Assembly (NCBI RefSeq): GCF_024139115.2
Contig: NC_085141.1
Coordinates: 173,054,994 to 173,118,993 of the forward strand
DNA length: 64,000 nucleotides
Reading direction: 5' to 3'
From: Armigeres subalbatus
Taxonomy: Eukaryota; Arthropoda; Insecta; Diptera; Culicidae
Shown here piece by piece: positions 54,227-64,000 of the stretch. Positions within the stretch are counted from its first letter, which is position 1. Each line of letters begins with the position of its first letter. The notes under the pieces are model-generated. The model had not been told where the DNA came from, made no database searches, and saw only the letters and a list, made by a program, of their open reading frames with translations. Position numbers and translations under genes: made by a program.

Positions 54227-56921
54227 ATAATGTTGTAGGGTCTTCTTGTTTCACGCCAATGTCTTGTAGCACCCGCCTTAGCCAGATCGTCTCCTGAGCC
54301 GCATCACATAATGCAACGTACTCAGACTCCATTGATGAGAGTGATACCGAATTCTGTTTTGTGCTTTTCCATGATACTGCAGCTCCTCCGAACAAGAAAA
54401 CATAGCCGGACGTCGATTTTCTGGATTTACAGTCGCCTGCCCAGTCTGCATCTGTGTAGCCTGTTAGCTCTAAAATAGATCCGTTGAAATACAACTTCTT
54501 GTTCACGGTGCCTTGCAAATATCTGACCACTCGTTTGGCAGCCACCCAGTCGGCTTCGGTTGGTTGAGTAACTTTGCGGCCCAATACTGAGGTTGCATAT
54601 GCTACATCTGGTCTTGCATGAACTGATATGTAGAGCAATGCTCCTACTAGGCTTCGGTAGTCGGAATTATTAGTTAACGGAGAACTCTCCACTTCGCCAC
54701 GAGCATAGCATTCATCCATTGGCGTGCGTGCCGGCTTGCATTCTCCTAAACCAATTCTTTGAGCAGTTCGCTTGATGTATCCCGACAGACACACACTGTA
54801 ATTTCCGTCAATACAGTCCACCTCAAGCCCGAGAAAATATTTTAGGTTTCCCAAGCAAGTTACATCGAAATACTTTTTCAATTCGACATACACTTGGTCA
54901 ATCAAATATTCGTCTTCGCACCCAACTACAATATCATCCACGTATAGCAATATGTATACCTTTTTACCTTTCCACTCCCGTGTGTACAGACATGGGTCGG
55001 CCGAACTCTGTTTGAAACCCATATTTTTGAGTACTTCATCCACACGGTTATTCCAGCATCTAGCGGACTGACGGAGTCCGTAAATGCTCTTCTGAAGGTG
55101 GCACACCATTTGTTCTCGACCAGGCTCAGCGAAACCATGAGGTTGGCGCATGAATACTTCCTCATTAAGATCCCCGTGAAGGTATGCAGTTCGGACGTCT
55201 AGATGTTTAAGGTGCAACTTACGATGGCTTGCGATGGCTAACAAAATCCTTAGCGTTGCATACTTGGCAACGGGTGCATATACTTCCGCAAAATCAACAC
55301 CGAGTATCTGGCCGCAACCCTGAGCGACTAATCGAGCCTTGTATTTGACGGCATCACCTTCTTCGTTTCGTTTAACTTTATACACCCATCTGCTACCTAT
55401 GGTCTTCTTCCCGGGTGGAAGCTCTACCAGCTTCCATGTTCCCAGCTCTCGATGTGATGCTAGCTCCTCGTGCATTGCTTCCAACCAAGCGTTCTTTTTC
55501 GGACACTTAATTGCATCTTGGTATGATGATGGCTCGAACTCCTCCTGTGTACTGGCAGCATTTATCTCTTCAATAAATCGTATCGGTGGTTTTCCCTTGT
55601 TGTGTCGCTGTGACCGACGCCGTATGTCATCTTCCTCAAATCCTTCGAAATCAGACTCCTCGGTTTCGTGGTCCATAGGGAGAAAAACTTTATCCGATGC
55701 ACTGAACCATTCTGCTTCGCTTTGATCATCATGAGCGGAATACAAATCATCCACGTTGACAACTTCTGAAGGATCTATCATGACATCCTTTCTTGGTGTT
55801 ATATCCTTGACGGTCTCTTGGCCTGCGAGTTCTTCGACGAACTTTGCGTCTCGGCTGATCACCACCTTATCCGTATCGGGGTTGAGGAAGCGATACGCTT
55901 TTCTCCCTTCAGCGTACCCAACGAAAATCATACGAACACCTTTGTTGTCCAGCTTTTTCCTACGCTCTTTAGGAATATGAACGAAGGCAGTAGAACCAAA
56001 AACTTTCATATGACTATAGCTCGGTTTGTCTCCAAACCAAAGCTCATGTGGTGTTCTGCCAGTTGACGATGCCGGTACACGATTTAGAATATAATTGGCA
56101 GTACATACCCCTTCGCCCCAATACTTCCTGGGTAAACCAGCCTCAGAAAGCAAGCAACGTGTCATCTCGATAAGCGTTCGGTTCTTTCTTTCGGCTTTCC
56201 CGTTTTGTTGTGGGCAATAAGGTGCAGTTAGCTGCTGGATAATACCGTTTCTTTTGAGCAAACTTTTCACTGACTCATTGATGTACTCGCCGCCACCATC
56301 ACTTCTGATGACTTTCGGTACCTTCCCGAATTGCGTACGAACCATGTTGATATAGTCCAGGATTTTCTCCTCTACCTGAGACTTCCGTTGAAGCAGGTAT
56401 ACTACACAATAGCGACTATAATCATCAATCATAGTCATGATGTAACGATTACGCCCTGGTGTTTGAACATCCATCTGTCCACATAAGTCTGTGTGGACGA
56501 GATCCAGCAATACCTTTGATTTCGCTTGTGATTGTTTGGGAAATGGTAAACATGACAGCTTACCTTGACAGCAAATAGAACAGACCGAGCGAATACCACA
56601 GTCGACCAGCTTCAATCCGTTTCCTAGTTCTTCTCGTACAATCTTGCTAATGTCCTCGTGGTGGCGGTGTCCTAAGCGACGATGCCAAAGATGTTGACAA
56701 TCTTCTCGATGCCGCGCAGCAACTTGCAGCGATCGTTCACCACGAAGCTTCAGTTGATACAAGTTTCCGTTTCGAGATCCAACGACGACAACTATATTAT
56801 TCTTTCGGATTTGACAGCCGTTTCGATTAAACACCACTTCGTACCCTTCGTCAGCGATTTTGCTGACGGATAGCAGATTGTTCGTCAAAACTGGTACGTG
56901 AAGCACATTCTTCAACCTCAA
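54210..56921 (-). CDS. Copia integrase, reverse transcriptase and first part of RNase H
   Basis: 903 codons uninterrupted. Integrase: VHTDLCG and DDYSRY, RSDGGGEY, then QNGKAERKNRT supply the D-D-E. Reverse transcriptase: TIGSRWVYKVKRNEEG, KYKARLVAQGCGQ, HLDVRTAYLHGDL and the catalytic LYVDDIVVG. RNase H: TGYTDADWAGD, KSTSGYVF, SLSSMESEYVAL. The last residues come from the inserted foldback element: host sequence stops after DPTTL at 54227 and resumes at 52860. Confidence 0.93.
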   Translation of the reverse strand: MRLKNVLHVPVLTNNLLSVSKIADEGYEVVFNRNGCQIRKNNIVVVVGSRNGNLYQLKLRGERSLQVAARHREDCQHLWHRRLGHRHHEDISKIVREELGNGLKLVDCGIRSVCSICCQGKLSCLPFPKQSQAKSKVLLDLVHTDLCGQMDVQTPGRNRYIMTMIDDYSRYCVVYLLQRKSQVEEKILDYINMVRTQFGKVPKVIRSDGGGEYINESVKSLLKRNGIIQQLTAPYCPQQNGKAERKNRTLIEMTRCLLSEAGLPRKYWGEGVCTANYILNRVPASSTGRTPHELWFGDKPSYSHMKVFGSTAFVHIPKERRKKLDNKGVRMIFVGYAEGRKAYRFLNPDTDKVVISRDAKFVEELAGQETVKDITPRKDVMIDPSEVVNVDDLYSAHDDQSEAEWFSASDKVFLPMDHETEESDFEGFEEDDIRRRSQRHNKGKPPIRFIEEINAASTQEEFEPSSYQDAIKCPKKNAWLEAMHEELASHRELGTWKLVELPPGKKTIGSRWVYKVKRNEEGDAVKYKARLVAQGCGQILGVDFAEVYAPVAKYATLRILLAIASHRKLHLKHLDVRTAYLHGDLNEEVFMRQPHGFAEPGREQMVCHLQKSIYGLRQSARCWNNRVDEVLKNMGFKQSSADPCLYTREWKGKKVYILLYVDDIVVGCEDEYLIDQVYVELKKYFDVTCLGNLKYFLGLEVDCIDGNYSVCLSGYIKRTAQRIGLGECKPARTPMDECYARGEVESSPLTNNSDYRSLVGALLYISVHARPDVAYATSVLGRKVTQPTEADWVAAKRVVRYLQGTVNKKLYFNGSILELTGYTDADWAGDCKSRKSTSGYVFLFGGAAVSWKSTKQNSVSLSSMESEYVALCDAAQETIWLRRVLQDIGVKQEDPTTLSSFPR

Positions 56922-56975
56922 ATCAACTGCGCCATATTCACCGTTATCAGCTGCAAGCTTTCTGTCACCGATGCC

Positions 56976-57926
56976 TTAGGTGAACACAACTTTGCCATCT
57001 GCCAAGCATATTTGTTCCCGGTGCGAAGAATCAGTAATTTCCAATTTCGTAATATCTCCGGTCATATGCGATGTACATCCTGAGTCCAAATACCAAACGT
57101 CATCCGCCGCATCAGATCGTACACCAAAACACACTTGTCCATCTGATCCTGCTTTATTCACTTTTTGCTTTCTTTCGCCTGCTTCATCCCGATCAGGCGC
57201 ACGGATTCTGTCATTTTGCTTTCCAGCATTTGTGATCTGCTTCCGTTGCTGATCTTGCTTGAACTTCCGACAATCCCGCTTGTAATGCCCTTCCTTGCCG
57301 CAATAGTGGCACTTAAACTTTGTTTTACCGGTATGCAGCGCAGATTCCTCATGAAGCGATGGCTGCTGACCGTGTTCACAACGGCGTCTCCATTCTTCCA
57401 ATAAGCGGCCTTTAACAAAATCCATTGTCAAATCTTCTTCCGGGCGCGATTCCATTGACATAACCAACACGTTATACGACTCCGGGAGGCTTGAAAGAAT
57501 GACGGCAATTAACCAGTGGTCTGCTAACTTTTCTCCTATTCCGGTAAGGCGATTCACGAGCATGGTGATCTGCGACAAATGCTCGGCCATATTTCCCTTG
57601 TCCGACAAACGCAACGAAATCAGCCGACGAAGTAGGTAAACTTTCCCCGACATCGACTTTCGTTCGTGGTACTGCTGAAGAGAATCCCACATCTCCTTTG
57701 CAGTTGCTTTCTCCATTACATGGCACAATTGAGAATCCTCCAGTGCCAGACCGATGACCGACTGAGCAATTCCATCTCGCGATAGCCAATCCTTTGTTAT
57801 GGTTTGGGGAGGATTTGCTTTAACAACGTCCGCTAGGCCTTTTTCTCCGAGCACTAACATAACCTTATACTTCCACAGGGGCCAGTTATGATCCCCTAGT
57901 TTTTCCAGCATAACGCGCTCGGACAT
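56976..57926 (-). CDS. Copia Gag and protease region, ends at an in-frame TAA
   Basis: 316 codons. The N-terminal UBN2-type capsid region (KLGDHNWPLWKYKVMLVLGE, KEMWDSLQQYHERKSMSGKV), a zinc knuckle CHYCGKEGHYKRDC (about residues 209-222) and the protease active site DSGCTSHM (about 283-290). A TAA at 56976-56978 ends the frame, but the same frame continues without shift into pol (GIGDRKLAADNGEYG, then RLKNVLHVP). In copia, gag and pol form one ORF, so this looks like a single nonsense change. Confidence 0.88.
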   Translation of the reverse strand: MSERVMLEKLGDHNWPLWKYKVMLVLGEKGLADVVKANPPQTITKDWLSRDGIAQSVIGLALEDSQLCHVMEKATAKEMWDSLQQYHERKSMSGKVYLLRRLISLRLSDKGNMAEHLSQITMLVNRLTGIGEKLADHWLIAVILSSLPESYNVLVMSMESRPEEDLTMDFVKGRLLEEWRRRCEHGQQPSLHEESALHTGKTKFKCHYCGKEGHYKRDCRKFKQDQQRKQITNAGKQNDRIRAPDRDEAGERKQKVNKAGSDGQVCFGVRSDAADDVWYLDSGCTSHMTGDITKLEITDSSHREQICLADGKVVFT

Positions 57927-58003
57927 TTTTCCGGCAAATTCCGACGAACGAAAAACGATACTTCCGCGAACCGAATTACCCGAAAACTACTGGGCCCATA
58001 ACC

Positions 58004-58173
58004 TAATGGCCAATTAACAACAGAGGAACTTCCGAATTAGGAATTACTATTTTTCAGATACAAAAACGTGTGCTTTATTCAGTTTAGTTAAAATACAATG
58101 ACAGTTTTCAAGAGTGCAGTGTGGCTAGTATTATTTGAAGTGTATCCGATCAAATGAAAATTATATTCCAACA
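58004..58173 (-). repeat. Copia 5' LTR
   Basis: 170 bp, TGTTGGAATATAATTTTCAT at its start and GGCCATTA at its end on the minus strand. It directly precedes the primer binding site. One mismatch to the other LTR. Confidence 0.88.
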
Positions 58174-58384
58174 TCAACTGTGAACAAAATTTTATATACT
58201 CAATAATCACATTATTTCCCAAAATTGAGCCCTGTTTTTAATGCAGATTGACATTATTTTCTTATAAAACTAACATAATTTTAGAATAAAGATGTTGGCG
58301 ACGATTTTGATAGTGCCTAAAAAATAGTCGGCGCGTTTTGTTACCAAGGAAACAGACAATACCGAAGTTGGATTTTTCTCCAGA

Positions 58385-58520
58385 TACAGGCAACTTTCCC
58401 AACTTCGGAAGTAGTGCGCTGGATTCGCCTAAAGATGCGCTAAACAACGCATCAATTGACAAATAAAACTCCGGAAGAAAGTTCGGTTCGGAAGTCCCGA
58501 CTTCCGAATTCTAACTTGGT
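58385..58520. repeat. Dispersed repeat, second copy of 24380-24520
   Basis: CAACTTCGGAAGTAGTGCGC, TGGATTCGCC, ATGCGCTAAA and GACTTCCGAATTCTAA in the same order as in the other copy. It directly precedes the hairpin at 58531. Confidence 0.55.
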
Positions 58521-58530
58521 GCTACGCCGA

Positions 58531-58657
58531 TGTCGTATTTCACGGGAAAAACGCTGTACAAAATTCCACTGCGACACAAACGATTTTTACGGAAGACAGT
58601 CGTGTTGCAGTGTGTCGCAGTGGAATTTTGTACAGCGTTTTCCCGTGAAATACGACA
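58531..58657. repeat. Near-perfect hairpin, 47-48-bp arms
   Basis: The arm 58531-58578 (starting TGTCGTATTTCACGGGAAAA) is the reverse complement of 58611-58657, with a single one-base length difference in an A run. The loop is 32 bases. If transcribed it would form a long double-stranded stem. Confidence 0.9.
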
Positions 58658-59169
58658 GCCGACAATATCTATAGTAGGGGAACTGTTTCGATCTCAATCT
58701 CACTGTACACATATCAATCTCATCGCTAAACAAAAAAATACGGCACCAAATTCGTCGCTTCTTTTTGTCAACATGCGTGCTCACTGCTGAAAAAAATCAC
58801 AAAAATAATAAACAAACCAAATTCCTTTCCATTTCTTTGTTTTTGATGGGGAGCTGTATGAGATGAAGTGGCGAACCGCGCTTTCTACACCTCGTTTACT
58901 TGATTCTTATGGGTGAATATAGCATTGCGCTGTTTCGTTGGCGGCCGTGCTTTTCGACAGACATTCGCCGCGTGAAGATTTGTGCAAGTACCCATTTGGG
59001 AACATTACAAACGCCGCGCAGTGTATCATATCCAGAAAATCTGACAATAGTACGACAATATGCTACACGCACATTTTTTTATCTTCATTGCTTTTGACAG
59101 CTCCCTTCTACTTCGAGCTTAGTTCGTGCGCACGGTGCGCACTTCAGGGATGCCAGATATACAGACAGC

Positions 59170-60995
59170 CCCCGGGAAATCGACAACCAGTGTACTGGTG
59201 GTCTGACACGATTGCAGATCTTCGTAGAACCTGTCTTAGAGCTAAAAAAAGGTTGCGACGTGCTAAAACAGACGCTGAGCGACTCGATAGACGTGGGGTA
59301 TTCCAGACAGCGAGCAGAGCTCTGAACTACGAGATTAAATGTAGCAAGCGAGCCTGCTTCGAACAGCTGTGCAGGATGGCGAATGACACCCCGTGGGGAG
59401 ATGCATACAGGATAGTGATGTGTAGGACCAATAGCACACCTGAAAGATCCCCAGAGATGTTAGCTGGTATAGTAGAGGGAGTCAGTCACGCTACCCCGTA
59501 CGAGTCAGTTGACGTGGTACCGCTAGTGACTAACGAAGAGCTTATCGTAGCCGCAAGAAAACTTAAGCTCAATAAGGCGCCAGGCCCGGATGGTATTCCA
59601 AACCTGGCTTTTAAACACGCCATTCTTGCCAATCCAGATATGTTCAGGAGCGGCCTCCAGAGATGCATGGACGAAGGAAACTTGCCAGATCGATGGAAAC
59701 GGCAGAAATTGGTGCTATTTCCGAAGCCTGGCAAACAGCCAGGGGGTTCTTCGGCATACAGACCAATTTGCCTACTCGACACAGCTGGGAAGCTGCTAGA
59801 GAGGGTCATTCTGAATAGATTGTCGGCTTATACAGAGTGTGCTGGTGGCTTATCCAGCAACCAGTATGGCTTCCGCAAGGGCCGTTCTACCATCGAAGCA
59901 ATTCGAGCGGTAACGGATACGGCCAAGATAGCGAGAGGTTTAAACAGAAGAGGTATTAGGTACTGCGCGTTGATTACACTTGATGTAAAAAACGCGTTTA
60001 ACAATGCTAACTGGGCAGCAATTGCTGACTCCCTGCACCGATTGAGAGTTCCGGATTACCTGTGCAGGATACTGAAAAGTTATTTTCAGAACAGGGTGCT
60101 GTTAAACGACACTGATGCTGGTCAAAAGTCGATCGTAGTGTCTGCGGGTGTTCCACAGGGATCGATCCTCGGACCGGTTCTGTGGAATATTATGTACAAC
60201 GGAGTATTACGCTTAAGTCTCCCGGCCGGTGTGAAGATAGGCTTCGCGGATGACGTAATGCTAGAAGTAGCAGGTGACACTCTCGACGAAGTCAGACTGA
60301 AGGCTTCATACGCGATTGGCAGAGTGGAGGAATGGCTCAACTCGAGACGGTTGTCCCTTGCACACCACAAGACGGAAGTCGTGGTAGTGCATAACCGCCA
60401 TGGGTTGCAGCAAGCGAGGATAAGAGTAGGGGCCTGCACAGTTAACTCCGTGAGGTCTCTCAAGCATCTGGGCGTGATGATCGATGATAAGCTCAATTTT
60501 ACAAGCCACGTCGATTATGCATGTCAGCGGGCTTCATTGGCGATAAAATCTTTAACACGAATGATGTCCAACAGATCGGCGGTGCATAGTCAAGTGCGTA
60601 GGCTGATAGCTAGCGTAGCATTGTCTATCATCCGTTATGGCGTGCCGGCATGGGCCGTAGCACTAAAAGCCGAGTACAATGTAAAGAAATTGATCAGAGT
60701 ACATCGGCTGATGTGCCTACGTGTCGCGAGCGCATATCGCACCATATCATATCAGGCGGTGTGCGTTATAGCTGGAACGATGCCGATTGACATACTCCTA
60801 GAGGAAGATGTGGAGTGCTACAACGAAAGGGACTCGGTGCAAGTGCGACGTGTCAAGAGAGCAGCTTCGTTGCTTAAATGGCAAAGAGCATGGGACACCT
60901 CAGTCAAAGGTCGTTGGACCCACATATTAATTCCGGATGTGTCCAACTGGGTTGATAGGAAGCATGGTCAAGTCAACTTCCACCTAACACAGGTG
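59170..60995 (+). CDS. R1-type LINE reverse transcriptase
   Basis: Open frame without stops; upstream residues in the same frame (58938-59160) are host flank. Motifs: VYWWSDTIADLRRTCLRAKK (R1-like linker), KLNKAPGPDGIPNLAFK, LVLFPKPGKQ, YRPICLLDTAGKLLERVI, QYGFRKGRSTIEAI, TLDVKNAFNNA, AGVPQGSILGPVLWNI and the catalytic IGFADDVMLEVAG. The C-terminal part continues to VNFHLTQ, where the inserted element cuts it. The true continuation begins at 62359. Confidence 0.9.
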
Positions 60996-62358
60996 CACAG
61001 AAAGAAAAAACACTATTAAAATTAAAAAAACCATTGGTGAAAATAAAAAGTTGCGTTGGTTCTTTTTCGTAGAGAGTTGTGAATGTTCAAAATAAAAGTA
61101 CGTTCACTCTCGCAACAACCATGATATAAAAGTAGCTTGCCGTTCTGAAATTAAAAGTTCGAACTTTTAAAAATAAATTGTGGTACTGTCAAATGAAATG
61201 GCTGCACTGTGAAAATAGTATGTGTAATTTTTAGTTTACTATTAATCGAAAATTGGCCAAACCTGCTAACCCACCCTCTCCCCGCGGGATTTTCCCTCCA
61301 TTTTATTTTAAATGAAAGTTTCGTTTGTATTCATGAGTTTATTTTTAATTTTTATTCCATTTTGAACTTACATCATCACTATTCTGTATGGTCATGTGTG
61401 TATAGAATGTTCCTATTTTGCTTTTCCGTCCGTAAACCATCTGTTTCCGAATTTTGTTTCGCTGGCATTTTTAGACCTATAGAGCAAATTCCAGTTTTTA
61501 TTACGATCAAGATCAAGAAGTGATATCTAATTATTTACACAAACAAACCTGTTTATCAGCTTCCACACGTTGGCAATATACAACTTTTCGAAAAATGCCC
61601 ACTTTTTGTTCCGCTTAGTGCTCGAAGAGGTCGTTTTTTCCTTCGATAAACCATCTGCAGATGGATATAAACGATTCTTTCGCTGGGATCGATTCTCTAA
61701 AATGAATTACTGGTTCTAATCACAAAACTTAATAAATTGTTATTTCAATCGAACGAACCTGCTTTACTATCCGATTATTTGGGATCTGCATTCCATCGTT
61801 GGAATCCGGTTGGCGTTTCAGAAGTCAGCCAGTTTTCCGGAACTTCTGTTTTGCGATGACGGAATAAAAATACAATAACTCCGAATGCTTAGACGAGATG
61901 AATACACTGTGAGAAATGTATTTGAAAGTTTAGCATAAGTGAAATTGCATTCTATATAAATAGTTTGTTGCTAATTTGATTGTTATATGCATGGTAAGAG
62001 TTGAAAGCGGTTAAATTTGTAGTTAAATAAATATTAAAACATGTTTTGCCATTACTTGAAATGCCTTTTTTGCCCGAGTTTACCACTTGATGTGAAATGA
62101 GTAATTCATTTTATTTTTCTTAAGGTGTCCCAATCTAAAATGTTGTGCTGAGCTTTTATTATGTGATCTGACAGTTCGACAATTTTCATGGGTAAAGTAT
62201 GAACTTTTAAATGTATAACTGAAAGAGAAAATAAATACTTTTAGAACAATTAATTGACTTTTGCGATGCGCAATTCAACTTTTATTTTTACGAAAATAAA
62301 TCACTTTTTAATTGTAAAGTAGGACATATTTAGAAAAACAGTATTATTTTTTTCTGTG
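60996..62358. mobile_element. 1363-bp insertion in the R1-type LINE
   Basis: Begins CACAGAAAGAAAAAACACTA and ends TTTTTTTCTGTG, short imperfect inverted ends. Removing it together with one TG (60994-60995 / 62359-62360) joins HLTQ to VLSEHGCF in frame. The interior is AT-rich with no gene recognised. Superfamily unclear. Confidence 0.7.
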
Positions 62359-62663
62359 TGTTGTCTGAACATGGTTGCTTTAAAAAATTCCTACACAGGT
62401 TTGGCTTTGCAGATTCTGCGGAGTGTCCTGAATGTGTAGGTGAGGTAGAATCGGCAGAGCATGTGATGTTCGCATGCCCGCGATTCGAGGTAGAACGCAA
62501 TGCCATGCTGCTTATTAGTGGTATGGATACAACCCCGGACAACCTCGTCGAGAGGATGTGCCGGGAGGAAGCTATATGGAATGCGGTGAACACAGCATCT
62601 CAACAGATTATGTCGAAACTGCAGCGGTGGTGGCGTCTTGAACAAAACCAACGAGTGCAGTAA
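62359..62663 (+). CDS. R1-type LINE C-terminal zinc-finger region
   Basis: LSEHGCFKKFLHRFGFADSA then CPECVGEVESAEHVMFACPR: the C-x2-C...H...C motif found after the reverse transcriptase in R1-clade LINEs. It ends with WRLEQNQRVQ and a TAA. It is in frame with the upstream reverse transcriptase once the insertion is left out. Confidence 0.88.
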
Positions 62664-63112
62664 GGGCACCTGTGATGCAGTGAATACTTTGCTCACCCCG
62701 ACAACCAACATGTCGCGGGTGGGCTGCGGGGACCTCAGTATGTAGATATAGATGTTATTGCGGTTCATGCGCGGTGGTTGTTGTCGGGGTGCTCGTCTCC
62801 AACGTGAGATTATGATACAGACTGCTAGGTTACTATCAAAGCTTGCGATCGACGGGTGGTGAGGTAGCCACCCTTGAAGTCGATGTTGTGTGTATTGACG
62901 TCAAGTGCGTTAGCATAGGCGTGAGCGTTCTCAATAGTCCTCCCCTGATGTATTGCTTAATTGCGGGCCGGGGGTACGGACTGGCGAAAGGGTTTTGGTT
63001 TTAGTGGGTCGGGTTAGAGTTACATGACATACCCATCCCCACACTACCTGAGTTACCTCCTTACGTATCTGGTTGCAGATTTCCGTTTACCTTTGCTCAA
63101 GAAAAAAAAGAA

Positions 63113-63225
63113 AGATCTACAGACATGTCTGTATTCATACAGACTTTTGGTCTTGCATACAGACATCATGCAGATTACAGACATTATACAGACTTTTGAT
63201 TGATGTTACAGACTTTTACGGACAT
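63113..63225. repeat. TACAGAC-type short repeat array
   Basis: At least six copies of (A)TACAGAC(A/T) with irregular spacing, some inverted (TGTCTGTA). A TATACAGACAG also lies just before the LINE at 59157-59167. It is the probable target site of the LINE. Confidence 0.6.
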
Positions 63226-63229
63226 TTGT

Positions 63230-64000
63230 TATCTTTAGAGGAAAACCGAAGCAGAAATAAACATGAAAACCTGAGAATCTCCGATGATGATTCCAGTATA
63301 AATTAAAACCTAATGTTGCTTCTGAAAATATTACGTAGGGAATTCTGAGAGAACAACACCAAAGAAAATCGAATCAATTTTTCTGAGCACCCCGGAATCG
63401 TTCGGAATTCTTGAAGAAAGCCTGGAATATGCTTAAATGTATATTCTTTGGAATAATTGTATGAACTTCATAAAGATTTTATAAGTAATTCGAAGGTGAA
63501 CTTGGACACTTGAATGGAAGAACTTGATTTTACAAGCATCCACTGACAAAATGCTCCACAGAGTTGCTAACGTCACAGACATTGCAGATAGTACAGAAAG
63601 GGCTCCTACCGAAATTATGCAAGGGCCGCCTGTGTCCGATTCGGAGCCGGGAGATTTGCTGTTCTTTAAAATAGGGAAGCTATGTCCACGACGATGTGGT
63701 CCCTTTAATTTTCCGGAGGTAAACGGATGTAGTTGTCCAGTTTTTTCAAGTTTAAACCTGTGTGTATCTGTGGCTCAACCACCGACCTTCTAAGAGCCAC
63801 GGAATTGTCACCCCTGCGGAAATTACAAACTATTTATTCGCCGCATGCAGGCCGTAGTGTGCCGGCGAATGAGCCGGCTAACGGCAGATGGCCGCCAGCG
63901 TACGGTGGCAAAAAGGCAGAATGCCAACCTCGGCACAGGCAGACTCGGCTGGTGTTGCGAGTAACAATTCTGAGGCGGCTCGAACGTAGGAATTGAAGGA
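63230..64000. other. Unassigned end of the window
   Basis: AT-rich to about 63500, then more GC-rich. Plus-strand open frames at 63524-63793 and 63733-63996 show no motif I can name. The GC-rich end (63840-64000) may be the start of another retroelement. Confidence 0.3.

Larger units (their letters stand above)
52076..58173 (-). mobile_element. Copia LTR retrotransposon, young, with two nested insertions
   Basis: Flanked by the 5-bp duplication TCAAC (52071-52075, 58174-58178). The 170-bp LTRs differ at one base (GTTTGGTT versus GTTTAGTT). Next to the 5' LTR on the minus strand is GGTTATGGGCCCAGTAG, the copia-type primer site for initiator methionine tRNA; beside the 3' LTR is GAGGAGGAG, a polypurine tract. 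Coding order: gag, protease, integrase, reverse transcriptase, RNase H. A 290-bp MITE sits in the first TA of the left LTR and a 1366-bp foldback splits RNase H. Without them the element is about 4.4 kb. Confidence 0.92.
59160..63112 (+). mobile_element. R1-type LINE, 5' truncated, split by a 1363-bp insertion
   Basis: Starts within the ORF at about 59160 (endonuclease missing), carries a full reverse transcriptase and a C-terminal zinc-finger region, a 3' UTR of about 400 bp (62664-63090), and ends in an A-rich tail (AAGAAAAAAAAGAAAG). Both flanks carry TACAGAC. No RNase H, as in R1-clade elements. Confidence 0.82.

Noticed and set aside
58938..59160. Start of the long 693-codon frame as part of the LINE protein
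   Set aside because: The first about 75 residues do not resemble a LINE and lie before the apparent 5' truncation point; they are flank read in the same frame by chance.
63524..63996. Two open frames at the end of the window
   Set aside because: No recognisable domain, and the sequence is cut by the window edge.

Overview
The window looks like a piece of a culicine mosquito genome, most likely Aedes. The reasons are the conserved animal genes with GT-AG introns, very large introns next to tiny ones (56-146 bp), and a dense, nested load of mosquito-type transposable elements: BEL/Pao, copia, RTE, LOA/Lian-like, CR1/Jockey-like and R1-like LINEs, P-like and hAT-like DNA elements, tRNA-derived SINE fragments and many foldback MITEs. 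The species is inferred and was not tested by any search.

Two host genes are well supported. The first is the orthologue of the sodium leak channel NALCN (Drosophila narrow abdomen, na), plus strand, 6032-27907. Twelve exons join in phase to 1742 codons plus a stop, from just before domain I S1 to a conserved C-terminus. The selectivity-filter residues E-E-K-E of the four pore loops are all present. The first coding exon was not found and probably lies upstream of the window. Two introns (4.6 and 11.4 kb) are filled with transposons; the other nine are 56-146 bp. The second gene encodes a complete 434-residue ZAD/C2H2 zinc-finger protein on the minus strand (47588-49764, three exons).

Layout. 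1-1810: 3' end of a BEL/Pao retrotransposon with its LTR. 1811-6031: repeats only. 6032-28050: the na gene, with an antisense RTE-type LINE carrying a nested MITE in one intron, and in the other a LINE fragment, foldback elements, an 8-bp-TSD hAT-like element, SINE fragments and hairpins. 28440-30070: a MITE and a LINE reverse-transcriptase remnant split by a 724-bp element. 31574-40699: a P-element/THAP9-like transposase gene (minus) whose last intron was invaded by a LOA-type LINE flanked by a 104-bp target duplication. 41100-43490: a CR1/Jockey-like LINE remnant with nested insertions. 44280-45440: a tandem repeat array split by a hAT-like element. 47588-49764: the zinc-finger gene. 49971-52370: a cluster of foldback MITEs. 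52076-58173: a young copia element (LTRs differ at one position) with a MITE in its terminal TA and a 1366-bp foldback in its RNase H region. 58530-58657: a near-perfect hairpin. 59160-63112: a 5'-truncated R1-type LINE split by a 1363-bp insertion and flanked by TACAGAC repeats. 63230-64000: unassigned.

The window does not hold a set of genes acting together. The ion channel and the zinc-finger protein are ordinary host genes; almost everything else is transposon strata whose order can be read from the nesting. The most unusual observations are the 104-bp duplication that copied a splice acceptor along with the LINE insertion, and the MITE that landed exactly in the end dinucleotide of a copia LTR. 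I found no CRISPR array, operon, or rRNA or tRNA gene.
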